A stretch of 64,000 nt of DNA, taken from assembly GCA_001600055.1 (NCBI GenBank), contig BCIV01000001.1, forward strand, positions 1 through 64,000, read 5' to 3'. The stretch's first letter is position 1; each line of letters begins with the position of its first letter. Positions 9,260 through 20,876 of this stretch are shown here, in pieces. A program made the translations under genes and the position numbers. This stretch comes from Filobasidium wieringae. Its lineage: Eukaryota; Basidiomycota; Tremellomycetes; Filobasidiales; Filobasidiaceae. The notes beneath the pieces are model-generated. The model was not told the DNA's origin and made no database searches. It saw only the letters and a program-made list of their open reading frames with translations.

Positions 9260-11848
9260 CTAATGCCCAGAAGCATATCCCAACAACAACTCCTCGAACT
9301 CTCCAACTCCGGGTAGACCCTGCTCCTTCTTCTGGGAGAGCCACCCGTCGATCCTGCTGGTCATGTTGTCAACGGAGAACCCGAACTTGTCGTAGAGAGT
9401 CTCCGAGGACGCGGAATATCCGAAGGTGTGCATGGACAGCGATGCATGAGCGTATCTCGCCCATCCGAACGATCCCCAGGCTTCGATGGCGATGACCGGG
9501 GAAGTCTTGGTTGGCAGGATGGACTGCTTGTACTCTGCGCTTTGGGCGTCAAAGTATCGCATAGAAGGCATGGAAGCGATCTTGACCTGGACTCCCTTCT
9601 TTTGTAGGTTTTTGGCGACCTCGATCGCTCGGTAAACTTCCGCTCCGGTCGAGACGATCGTCAAGTCGGGCTTGGTGATATCCTTGCCGTGCACGATATA
9701 AGCCCCTTTAGGTACTTGAGTACGATCGGTGCCTTCCAACAAAGGAACCGCCTGTCGGCTCAACGTCAAGAGCGAGGGAGTGTCTTCACGCTCGAGTGCA
9801 TCGATCCAAGCTCCCAAAGTCTCCTCTGCATCAGCTGGCCTTAGCAAGTTGAAGTTTGGCATGGAACGGTAGAATGAGCCCAAAGCGATAGGCTGGTGCG
9901 TAGGTCCTATCAGATTCGCAAATATGAAAAGCGATCAGTTTACAAGTATCGTCTCCGGGAGAGCACGTGGACTTACCATCCTCGCCGATTCCGATCGAGT
10001 CGTGAGTAGCGATACCGACGAACCGAAGCTTCTGCAAGGACGACATTCGAGCTGCAGGAGCGGCGTAGAGCCAGAACATGAAGAACGTGGACATGATACT
10101 ATGCGAAAAGGTATGTCAGCGAAAGTCGTTTGGTCGAATCGATCGATGTACGTACGGGATGATCATTCCTTTCTGATAAGCGGCCATTCCATTGCCGATG
10201 GCCACCATCGCGAACTCTCGGATCCCATATCTGATCTGACGACCGCTGTAATCCCCGAGTCCCGAATCCGGTTTCTGAAATTCGACTTGGCCCTTGAAGT
10301 TGACGAACGTTGACTCGAGGAGATCCGCACTTCCAGCCAAGAACGACTTGTACTTGGGTACCAGTGCTTGTACGACGATCCCGCTGGACTTTCGAGTAGG
10401 CTGGGCAGCTTGGGGCAAGTCGGCCTTGGTAGGTAACAAATCCTTCCACTCGTCTCCCTCTGCGAACTTGCCGTCCATCCTCATCTTCAACTCCTTGTAC
10501 TCCTCAGGGTACTCCTTGGCGTACTTGGCCAGCATCGAGTTCCACTCGTCCTCCTTCTTCTGACCCTTGGGTTTACAATCCTTGAAATACTCGTAGATGG
10601 TCTCGGGGACGTGGAAATCGGAATCCGGATCGAACCCTAACTGTTGTTTGACCTGACGGACATCGTCGGGACCTAAAGCCGCTCCGTGGACTTTTCCGGT
10701 GTTCTGGTTTTGAGAACCGATACCGATGATCGTTCGGATGTTGATGAGGATCGGTTTGCCTTTGAGCGACTTGGCCTTTTCGAAAGCATTGACGATGGCG
10801 GGGATCTGGAGGCGCACTCGAAGTCAGCAGTGAACTTGACGTGAACGAAAAGATGCGTGACGACTCACATCGTTCGATCCATCTTCGACCTCGATGACGT
10901 GCCAATTCTGAGCGGCCAATTTGGCCGACGTATCGTCCGTGAAGCAGTTATCGATCGATCCATCTACTGTGATCCTGTTGTTGTCGTAGATCAAGATGAG
11001 GTTATCCAATCCGAGATGTCCAGCGAGCGAGATGGCTGTAAGGGTATCATCAGCCGATGAAGGTAGAAGATGAGCGATCTTCTTCAAGACTCACCTTCCT
11101 GTCCTACACCCTCTTGCAAACATCCATCCCCGGTAAAGGCAAACACCTTTCCAGGGACCAAATCGTACCCTGGCTTGTTATAAGTCCCCGCGACGTGTTT
11201 CCCCGCCATCGCGAGCCCGACGGCATTGGCGATCCCCTGGCCAAGAGGACCGGTCGTGACTTCCACACCGGGGTATTCGATCTCGGGATGACCGGCCGCC
11301 ATGGATCCGGATTGAACGGGAGCGTGGTATTGTCTGATCTGATCCATCGTCCAGGCGGAGTACCCGGTGAAGTGGAGGTAGAGGTATTGGAGGAGACAGG
11401 CGTGACCTGCGGAGAGGACGAAACCTGATCATGCGATTTGGGAAGGGAAGGTCAGATCGTACACGACTGAACGGCAAAAGATAGGAGGTGACTCACGGTC
11501 CCGAGCGAACCATTCAGGGTTAGATGGGTTGTAGGAAATCTCGTACTTCCACAGAGCAAGACCGATGGCGGCAGCGCCCATGACGGTACCTGGGTGACCT
11601 CCCTTGAACTAGATGAAGGATGCGATTCAAAGGTAGATTATGGGTGGACAACGATATTTAGCGCACGACGCGTGAACACGAGCTATGAACGGTTCACGCA
11701 CTTGTTGACAAAGATCCGCTGCCAGGGTCCTGATCGTGTTGAGGATGAGCCTTTCCTGATCAGCATCCTTGGCGACCGTCTGCACCTTCTTGTCCAGTCC
11801 ATCCGAATGACCCTGGGCGGTGTCGAGTGCGGCGACGGAGGGAGACAT
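9260..11848 (-). CDS. transketolase family protein, dihydroxyacetone-synthase-like
   Basis: Seven exons (11848-11702, 11608-11497, 11424-11095, 11035-10869, 10805-10156, 10098-9977, 9906-9260) encode 724 residues. The thiamin-diphosphate domain reads FKGGHPGT, DRFVLSAGHA, VEVTTGPLGQG, then GDGCLQEG and IYDNNRITVDG. The pyrimidine domain follows (REFAMVAIGNGMA, THDSIGIGEDGPTHQP), then the C-terminal domain. The residues ALWKYEISYNP, LLQYLYLH and IYDNN resemble dihydroxyacetone synthase more than the housekeeping transketolase I remember. The C-terminus ends GH, so no peroxisomal targeting tripeptide is present. The reaction would be two-carbon transfer from a ketose to an aldehyde or aldose. 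It is divergent from the Zn2Cys6 regulator, with 461 bp between the starts, suggesting shared control. Confidence 0.93.
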
Positions 11849-12309
11849 GGCGTAGTATAGAGAAGTCTGTTTGATAGTCGAGCTGAGATCGCGTGGTTTC
11901 CGTAAGAAACGTGATCGAGTGGTTATCCAGTCTGAGCAGGCTGGAGATGGTATGATGGGGTTTGTGAGGAGAGATGGACATGTCGAGGACGATCGAGGGT
12001 CGAGGCATAGAATCTGATGTTTATATATGTGGCCATGTACCTGCAGGCGACCTCACAACACCGAACGATCGTCCTGAAAACGCCTGAGCTGTTGTGGAAT
12101 GAGCCCCAGTCCGGGCCAACTGTAACGCCGTTATAATGTGCGGTGAGCGCAGTGATGACGTGTCGGGAAGCGCTCGACCTGTTGTTCCATCTTCCACCTT
12201 GCACCTCGCACAGCACCTCACCTCGTACACTGACCTGACCATGGATCCAGACAAGGACTAGCCATCAGACCATGGCGACCAAATAGCTTGCAGAACAACC
12301 CTGGTCGAT
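11849..12309. promoter_or_regulatory. divergent promoter of transketolase-like gene and Zn2Cys6 regulator
   Basis: This is the 461 bp between two start codons facing away from each other. A - strand TATATAAA lies at 12020-12027, about 170 nt upstream of the transketolase-like ATG. I saw no obvious CGG-N-CCG pair that would fix the regulator's own site. Confidence 0.55.
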
Positions 12310-15300
12310 ATGCAACAACAACTCCCGTCTCCAGACGACAACACGCATGCAAGTTCGAGTAACAAGCAACAGACGAGTACCAGCAAGGACGATGAAACCA
12401 ATCCAGAACCTCCTCGGTCAGTCAACCTATCTCCGGCCTTCCCTTCGCTACAGTCTCATTCATCCTCGAAAAACAGGCTACGGCTGGCATGCTTGCCTTG
12501 TAGAAGCAAGAAGGCGAAATGTAATGGAGACAGACCATCTTGTGCTCAATGCACTCGAATGAATCTCGCTTGCAAGTGGCCTGCCGGTAGAGCGAGGAAG
12601 AGAACGAGGATAGAGATGGAACTGGAGCATGGTACAGCCGATGGCTCGATCATGACGGGAAAGCAGAGAAGGAAACGCTCCATCAAACCAGGAGAGAACG
12701 ATAGAGGGGAGGGATCTTCGACCGGACTTGGGGTCAACAACGCTGGTCAGACACGGAGCGAGGCAGCTTCCAGCGCATCTCCATCGAATCAAGTCCGATC
12801 GACTACAAGCGAGACGCCGCCCACTCAACCCTACATACCCCCAATCGCATCAATTCCGTCGAGCGCACAATCGAATGCTCAAGACTTGGCCGTACAGCCC
12901 AATCTCATGGAACCCATGTGGGATTCTTTCGCATTCGATCCGTTCCCCGATATAGGATCTATCAACGTCCCACCAGGCTCTTTACCTCCCGAACTTCCCT
13001 CTCACATTCCTCCATCATGGCTGGTTCAGCCCGATATATCTGCCCCAGGCAACAATCTTTCCGAATCACCTAATACGACACAGAAGCGGACACAAGAGCA
13101 AATCAAAACGAACACTATTTTAGAAGCGCTGGTGAATCCTGTCGGATTCGTGGAAGGGAAACCAGACGAAGCGTTCTTAAGGGTCTACTACTATCGAGTG
13201 GTGCGTTCAGGTGTCACCTCACAGCCCATGTCGCTGAACTGATGATTCGTCCGATTTGAAAAGGAAGGCAGGAAGTACAGGTAGGTCGGTCTACCAAGTT
13301 CAACCTCGGCCAATCTGCTAAGCACAAGGATTTCTTCTTTAGCTATCAATCCGGGGATCAACCGGATCTGCCTGAAGTTACGACTCAAGACCGACCTCGC
13401 CCCTGATTTGTCATACAACCCCAATCAATTCCCCTTCCTCGCCCAAGGTCCATTCGGTCCCCGAATCTCCTCGGCCACCCCCGTCAGCAGCTCAGCTACC
13501 ATCGAGGGAGGATCTCTCTTCGACAACATCACGTTCGACGCGGCGGATCTCCCCGAGCCGGCAGTCTATGAGCCCTTACTGGGGATCTTCTGGGACGTCG
13601 CAAGTCAGCATTTTCCCAGTATCCAAAAGACTAGGATCAATAGGAGGTTGGCGAATGGGACGATGTCCGCTTTCCTACTTGCAGGTGAGTTCGAACAGTT
13701 CGGGTTCAAGTGCGGATTGCAGAGAGTTGATCACGTTCTGTCGGAACAGCCCTCTGCGCCTATTCTGCTCGGTTTTCGCTCGCCGCTCGTGGTAATCCGG
13801 TAGCAGTTAGTATTCAACTGAAAGGAGAAGATACATGAACACTGCTCACCATTTTAAAACAGGCTGGAAACGTGTTCATGAAGAAAGCTGCAGAACTTTT
13901 GGTCCCCCTGCTAAGTTTGCCGACGACTGACGGGGTGACCGGTTTGCTTGTCCTCGCTTGGGTGCAATATGGTCAGAACAGTGAGAGCGGGTTTTGGGTA
14001 TGCCTGCGTTTGAATAGCATCAAGCTAGACAAGTAGCCAGGCTGATTTAATTCGTTGCAGCATTACGCTGGGTTGGCTATTCGTATGGCAGAAGACATCG
14101 GGATCCATAAGAACATAGAAGCGATCTATTATGAAGACCCGGGACATCGCATACGCGCTCGGCTACTCTTTTGGTCGCTATTCCTGACCGATAGGTTATT
14201 GGCATGGAGTACAGGCAGACAATGTACAGTATGTGTTTTCTGACGTTGCCGCGATCTCAGTTCGAATCGCTGATACTGCCGCGAAAACTAGATCAACGAG
14301 AACTTGGTGGAAGTACCTTTACCTACCGATTCGGACCTGATACCGTGCCCGCTGCCCGACGGGTATAGTCCCAACGAGACGCCATCCCCGTTCGTTTATT
14401 GCTTGAGGATATCGGTGGTATGCGGGAGAATAAGGTAGAAAAAATGGTCATCAGTATGGTGAAAGATGACGAGCTGATTGGTTTGTCCGCCTGGGTCAGT
14501 GACTTGTTGAACGGCAATCGAGGCGTCCAGAAGACTTTCGCTACGACATCGGACACCAAAGCTGAAGCTAAACGCTTGTCTGAACTGCAACACGAGCTTG
14601 TAACCCTCTACAACGCCTTACCACCGTGTTTAACATGGTCAGCGAACAATTTCAAGGCATTGGTTTCCGAAAAGACTGCAGGAGTAAGTGGTAGAACTGT
14701 TCGAACTCAATTGACCAGGAAGTTGATGGACATTCGCGCTCAGATCTACCTCACTCTTCACTGCATCGGTAAGTCGGCTGCGACGACCCCTCGTGACGAA
14801 GACTGATCGTAAAAGCGTTCCGCCTGTCAGCCAACGCCACCCTTGCTTCTCTGTATCATCCTGCTATTCTACGTGCCCCAAATGGCGCAGAGACACCTTT
14901 TAGCAGTGAAATCAATCGATCTCTGGTCCTCGCTGTACAATGCTCTCGCATTATATCTGAATGTATGGTGTATGCAGATCTATGCAGCCCCATGTCTTTC
15001 GTAAGCGCGAATTGCAAGACTGCTGATTGCGGCTTGGCTGAATTCCGGTTTTCCAGATTGCCACCCCACATATCACACAGGCCGTATATACAGCAGGACT
15101 CGCCTTCGTTCACGAAATCCACAGCAACACATGGGATTTCACCGCGAATGATCCCGAGCAGAACAAGTCTCCCAAGTCCGGACAGACGACCGACCGCAAA
15201 CATATAGCTGGGTCGCAAGCTTTCTTCGCGCAGATAGCGCAACAAAATCTGGACGTCGTTATGAAAGCTCTCAAGAAGCTCGAAACAGTGTGGGCAGGTG

Positions 15301-15778
15301 CAGGAGTAAACTTATATGTGCTGAGACAGCGTGCCAAAGGTATGTTCACAAGTCGACCGCGGATTTTGGCTTGGACGGGAAAACTGATGGGAGGATCTCC
15401 ATAGGCCTGAGCTTGTCGAATATATCTGTAGAGAACAGTTCTGAGGAGATTCCCACCTTCGTTCATGTACCGGACTCGGGTATATTAAGACGATTTACGG
15501 GAGCGATTGGCGGATCTAGTGGTTCTCAACCGAGTCCAAGTCAAGAAGCGGGAGTGTCGCCGTACATGCGATTCCCTGGCGGAGACCAATTTACCGGTAT
15601 GTATGTGTTCATCGACATCGATTTATCTTCATTGACGCACGCGGGACTTGTAGACGAAAATTCCTTGGAACAATTGCTGGCCAGGTATGCCATTGACGAC
15701 TTTTCTGTTGAAGCGGCCGGCATGTATCAAGATACAATCTTTCGGGCACTACAGACAGGAACAGGCTTTCAGTCGTGA
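12310..15778 (+). CDS. Zn2Cys6 fungal transcription factor
   Basis: My model has eleven exons (12310-13210, 13343-13684, 13750-13799, 13863-13997, 14061-14228, 14292-14434, 14500-14768, 14831-15000, 15057-15339, 15405-15596, 15654-15778) and 925 residues. Residues about 60-90 form a complete C6 cluster with spacing CX2CX6CX6CX2CX6C, beginning CLPCRSKKAKC, followed by a basic stretch. A long Ser/Pro/Gln-rich linker precedes the fungal-specific regulatory domain (IRMAEDIGIH, RARLLFWSLFLTDRLLA). The last intron (15597-15653) is 57 nt, a multiple of three and open throughout, so spliced and retained forms would both be in frame. It sits between a divergent transketolase-like gene and a convergent aldolase gene, so it is a natural candidate for their regulator. 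That link is inferred from position only. Confidence 0.9.
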
Positions 15779-15852
15779 TAATCAGTCTTGTGTTGCATTG
15801 TACACGTCATGGTTGTACAATGAAATAGCGGAAGTCCTAAAATTGTCCGTTT

Positions 15853-17027
15853 CTAAACCGCTTGACCTGCACTTCCAAGCAAATGCATGAAACGTTCGGC
15901 CACTTTGGCGTACGCTTCTGTCGCTGCTTCGTAAATCTCAGGAAGAGGCTCGTTGGCATTGAGACCCTGCTTGATTCGATCCATCATAGGGTCACGGCAC
16001 CAAGAGTTGATGTTGAACTGTCAAAGCCATAGAATCAATTATCGTGCTCATGGAGAATGCATTCGGTAGGAACGAACCTTTCTAGCTCCGGCTTTAACAC
16101 AGTCCTTCCACAGTTGGTCAGGCAATTCATCAGTACCGTGAAGGGCGATCTGCAACCGGATTGAGGTCAGTTACTAACTGACATTTTACACTCGATATGG
16201 ACTCACGAAATGACCGCCTCTCTTTACAATTCCGTGAAGTTCCTTCAAGAGGTTCAGGTCGAAGTTGGGAGGATTGATATAGCTGCCGTGTAGGTTTCCG
16301 ATACTCGGAGCCAACAACGTCGCGCCGCTCTCCCTCATGAAGGTTTCAGCCTTGTCGGCTTTAGTCAACTGGGCGTCAGTCACCACCCGTAGACCGGCTT
16401 CTCCGCCTTCGAGTCGTCCGAGCTCGACCTCGACTGCGACACCTGCCTTGTTCGCTCGGCTCGTGTGGACTTTGCACTGCGTGTCGGGGTGGATTTTCAG
16501 CTTGATCCCATTCGATTGTCATAAGCGTTGGAGATCGACTGACCAGCTCCAGGTTCTCTTCATCTGTATCAGCATGACTTGCGTCGACCATGATAGAATC
16601 GAAAGCTACACCCCGCTCAGCAAAAGTCAAGGAAGTGTCGATATCTTCTTCCGTTGTAGCATGATCGAGGTGCACGGAGATGGGAACTGAAGCAGAATGG
16701 GCCAGGTTCAGACAGAACGCCAGGAAAGGCATTCCACCCCAGTCTGTATTGATAAAGGAATAAGTATCATTACAATGCACTTCGAAGCTGCCCATGCTCA
16801 CGCATCGTGACGGGAAACAGCTGCAGTATCGCAGGTGATTTCGCACGCTGTGCGGCTCGGACAAGAGCAGTAGCAGCGACAGCGTCGTAACTAAAGCGGA
16901 GTACCATATCAGTATTACTAAGATCAACGAGGTGCCAGTGCTCGACTCACCAGGTTATAGCGGGAACACCATAGCTTCCTTTCTCTGCCTGTGCAAGGAT
17001 GTTTAAAGTTCGGTTTCCGTCAAGCAT
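15853..17027 (-). CDS. class II ketose-bisphosphate aldolase (GatY/KbaY-like)
   Basis: Six exons (17027-16951, 16890-16802, 16743-16544, 16476-16207, 16149-16078, 16017-15853) encode 290 residues, the size of bacterial-type GatY/KbaY aldolases rather than the roughly 360-residue fungal glycolytic enzyme. Marks are GVPAITCYDAVAATALV, ISVHLDHATTEED (catalytic aspartate and zinc histidine), IMVDASH, AVEVELGRLEG, LAPSIGNLHG and IALHGTDELPD, the last two carrying further zinc histidines. It should cleave a phosphorylated ketose or related acid to dihydroxyacetone phosphate plus an aldehyde. It converges on the Zn2Cys6 gene (75 bp tail to tail) and diverges from the dehydrogenase gene. Its true substrate cannot be read from the sequence. 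Confidence 0.9.
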
Positions 17028-17595
17028 GATGTAGAGATTTGTGTATTGATAGTGGGATGTCGTAAGCTGATGTTTCCTTCTTGCTACAGTCAGAGGTTGT
17101 TTCCCTTTCGGTGCAGTTGGAGGTTGCCGACTTGAACTACCGTATCTTCGTTATAACTGCCGGTCAAAGCGGTTGTCATCGATTCGGTCCGAGTTTTCGC
17201 CCGAACATGCCTAGCTTGTTGATGGGCCCAACCGACCGGCCTTGCACTCGAACGTGGTACCTGTAGCACATCGTGGACGAGCAATATCCGATTCCTGGAT
17301 GCCTGACGGCGTCTACGACTTATCACGGCTCAAACGAAGTAGCTTACGTCATCCAAGCGAATATTCACTACCGGAATATTACACCCGTACTTTAGCGCGC
17401 GGGGCCCTTCGCGATCTTTACCCCAGTTCACAATGCCGACCTTGAGATCACCAGCTCGATAGCTGCTGATGCCTTATATATACAGCGATGTGAAGAGGTC
17501 AATCTTACTGGTCGAAGATGTCAACAGATACTCAGATATACCTCTATCACTACCACGTTCGATAACTCCCAACAAACTCAAACTTAGCTTACAAC
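17028..17595. promoter_or_regulatory. divergent promoter of aldolase and erythronate-dehydrogenase-like genes
   Basis: This is the 568 bp between two divergent start codons. A TATATATA at 17475-17482 lies about 115 nt upstream of the dehydrogenase ATG and is the likely TATA element for that side. The arrangement allows co-expression from one regulatory region. Confidence 0.55.
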
Positions 17596-18965
17596 ATGCC
17601 TGCTGCTCTCAACGGAAACTCCAACCGCGAAGTTGTCCTCATCACCGGTATGTAAAGAAGATTTAAATCGTGCACTACATCGGGTCGATCTGACGGCTTC
17701 TTTTTATTCTTTATCAGGTGCTGCCGGCTGGCTAGGAGGTGTTTTGACCCAAACCATCCGCAATGAACCTCAGTACAAGAACGCTGGCTTGATCCTGTGC
17801 GATATCGGTACGTCCTCAGAATTGCAAGACAGCTCTGATAGCTGTCGAACTCACCATTCGTCACAACCAGTCAAACCTCACTCTCCTAAAGGAGTCGCCG
17901 AATCCGATTTCGTCGCCCTGAAAGCGGATCTCGCTGCCAAATCAGCCGTAGATGAGCTCTGGAAGACCCCCTTGGGACCTCCTACAGTAGTCTATTGTTT
18001 GCACGGAATCATGTCCCGAGGCGCCGAAGACAACTTTGACCTGGGAATGAAGATCAACGTTGATTCGATCCGATTGATGTTGGAGGCTGCTAGGAGGGCT
18101 CAGGAGGAGACTAGCAAGGCTTGTCGATTCGTGTTTACCAGTAGTATTGCTGTTTTCGGAGGTCCTTTGGTAAGTCATTGAAGCTTGTGAACGGCACGGT
18201 ATAGAAACTGATTCACTGTCTCGTGTCACCAGCCTCACGAGGTTACTCCCGATACCATTGCGAGCCCGGAAGGTTCTTATGGATGTGGAAAACTCATCTC
18301 CGAATTGCTCGTAAACGAGTACAGCCGACGTGGGTTCGTCGATGGACGAGTCATTCGACTTCCTACCATCGTCGTTCGACCAGGTCAGTCAATACGTCCC
18401 AGTACGATCGATACAAAATCTAACTCTTGATTCGAAACGTCCCAGGTCTTCCTTCCCCTGCCACCTCTGCATTCGTTTCGGGGATCATCCGTGAACCTTT
18501 ACACGGGGAAGAAGCCATCTGTCCCATCGGTGATTCATTCGATGATCCTTCGCTCGACGAACTTGAAGTCTGGGTCGCTTCCCCTGAGAACGTCATCGAG
18601 AACTTTGTGATCGCTTCTCAAGTCGACGCATCCAAGTTCAGGTCGCACTCCAGGGTGGTCAATCTTCCTGGATTCACGGTTACTATCAAGCAAGAGTTGG
18701 AAGCTCTGCGGGACGTTGCTGGACAAGAGTAAGTATCGCCTCTGCACACCTATCTTCGAGCCAAGCTCACCTTGTCACCCGCTATAATAGAACCCTGAAC
18801 CTCGTCAAGTACAAGAAGGATCCTACCAACGCTCGTATCGTCGGATCATGGCCTAGGGCATTCAACAACGATTATGCCCTTGGGCTCGGTTTCGTCCTCC
18901 ATGAAGGTGGATTCAAGTCGATCGTCGAGAGTTTCAAGGCTGATGTGGCAGCTGGACGCGCTTAG
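17596..18965 (+). CDS. NAD-dependent epimerase/dehydratase family, D-erythronate dehydrogenase (DenD)-like
   Basis: Six exons (17596-17647, 17718-17807, 17871-18169, 18233-18383, 18446-18728, 18791-18965) give 349 residues. The extended short-chain dehydrogenase fold is clear: the nucleotide loop VLITGAAGWLGG with the following acidic residue in LILCDI, the FVFTSSIAVFGGPL strand, and the active-site pair in SYGCGKLISELL (Tyr-X3-Lys). The segment NEYSRRGFVDGRVIRLPTIVVRPG and the SGIIREPLHGEE block are typical of DenD. Bacterial DenD oxidises D-erythronate to 2-keto-D-erythronate. Its partner here is a divergent class II aldolase. No four-carbon-acid kinase (DUF1537) is in the window, so the pathway is incomplete locally and the substrate remains an inference. 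Confidence 0.88.
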
Positions 18966-20876
18966 TCGTCTTCGTTGGCTCGACGGTCGGGATGTTTATT
19001 GATTTTGTATGACTTGTATGAGTTTGGTTGTTTTGTCGAATGATGAATGGAATATCAAGGTCTATCAGACTGTAGCGCGACAAGGCCATATCAGTCGTAT
19101 CGAAGAAGTTCTCGAGATTCAGCTTATGAAGAACAGTAGTAGTAGTAAGTCTGATTTCACGTTGTGCGGTTTTGACGCGTCGAAATGCTTTCAGGTGCAC
19201 CTGTTCCATCGTGTTTATCGTTAGAAACTTACCTGATTGAATTGTCCTCTGGCTTGCCTCTGATTCAAGTTTCATTGTCAGCTGTACCAGCGTTCTTTTG
19301 CCCAGATGGAAAGGTTTGCGTAGGTTTGTTGATGACTGGGCAGTGACATTTGGTGCGCGGACAGAAGTCGCGTTATTGCTACCCCTTGCATCGATTTTGG
19401 ACCGTTGTCAACGGACCAGATGGGTAGCTCAGGATCTCGGTACTTTGATGGTTCCACAATGCACAGCGGGCAGCGATCCAGATGTTGTCAGGATTAATCG
19501 GAGAAACCACAACCAGAACAAGATGACGAACCATGAGCTGAGGGTCCGTGCGCGTCGCGAATTGCTCCCGGTCAGTGCGATGTCTCAGATGGATCAGCTC
19601 GTTTTTTCGAGCAAAGGCAGATCCAACAATAAGAAGGCCGCTTTGCTTTGGCAAGTCTCTCATTCCTCTAGGAGAACGATCAGGAAGAGAAGGATCCTTC
19701 AGATCTGAAAGACTGTAGTATAAACAACATCCTACCCTTACATTTATCGAATCAAGGATTCGCAGGTATGAAACGGTGAGCCCGGGACCTCTGTCACATA
19801 TCTTCCTCGGTAGATACACTGATATACACTGTCATTGCCTCGAAATAGCCTAAGGCGTTGCGCAATTGATCGTGGTCCCACAACGTGTGTCTATCGGAAC
19901 TCGCCTGCATCGCAGTCAACACTCGTATCTTACAGCTAAGAGCTCACTTTGAAGAAGGGCTAGCTGGCGATTAGTCTCGATTTATGCGTTACAGACCTGG
20001 TCTGGTAATCACTCAATCTCATAAGCCTGTGGTTTGGTTCTATCACTCCGAGTCTTTCGGCTCTCCTAAGAGCTCAGTCCCAGTACGTCGTCCCAGACAC
20101 GCTCCAGTGTCAGTCGCAGGAATCTACCGGTTAGAATCAGTTGGACGATCAAATACAAGCAATGCGTTTCTTTGACTTAGGTGCTACAAGAGAAAATACA
20201 TCTATAGACTCGGGATCTTTGGGAAGTGACGGCAAAACTGTTCACAATTCAGGACGATCGACCTGTTAGACGACGTCTGACAAGCACCGTCCTCGACAAT
20301 TAACTCGTTGAATATAATTGACCTTGATTCCTTTCCACCTCACAGTCTTCACCCATCACCCATCTCGTCTTCCTCGTCAACCGGGTATAAATCTCGATAT
20401 GCACGAGAAAGGAGGGCCGCCACAGCACGACAGCACCGCGGATGACGTGGCTACGCAACCCCGTTCTCGCGTGAATATGCGTTATTCTATCCACAATGGC
20501 CGATCTCATGCCGAGCCCTTGGCAGCGATCCCGTGACCTTTATCACGCCGCTATGCTGTGCGAGGAAGTGGGGAACCCCGCTGCAAGCCGCTTGGATCAT
20601 ACCGGAGCTCCATTGATCACAGAAAAACGAGCAAAGGAGACGATATCGACAAAGGGAAGCTACCCCGTGAGCCGTGTAAGCGATCGATCCAGGCGAAAGA
20701 CTCCATTGTATTCCGCCTAAAGAGATTCAGGAGGTTGTCGGTTGCTAGATATATAGAATGCTCTTTGAGAAGGTGGATTGTGCGAATGTTTAAATCAATG
20801 TAGAGTCAAATCATCAATCGCTCGAACACAGTCGAGTCGGACGTCCACAATACTTACGATCAGTACTTGAGCTAGA
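18966..20876. other. 1.9-kb gene-poor interval
   Basis: I see no convincing gene. Frames such as 19298-19708 (+) and 19379-19819 (-) overlap antisense, lack family signals and have no consistent splice partners. A TATATAG at 20750-20756 lies about 125 nt upstream of the MFS start and is its likely TATA element. The interval may hold a lost gene, but no homology is recognisable. Confidence 0.4.

Noticed and set aside
14229..14291. GTTCGAATC in the region 14255-14270 as a tRNA B box
   Set aside because: It lies in a normal 63-nt intron of the regulator, with no A box or acceptor stem.
19298..19819. Overlapping + and - frames in the gap before the MFS gene
   Set aside because: Neither has a domain, good splice partners or a promoter-like start. 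They look like chance open frames.
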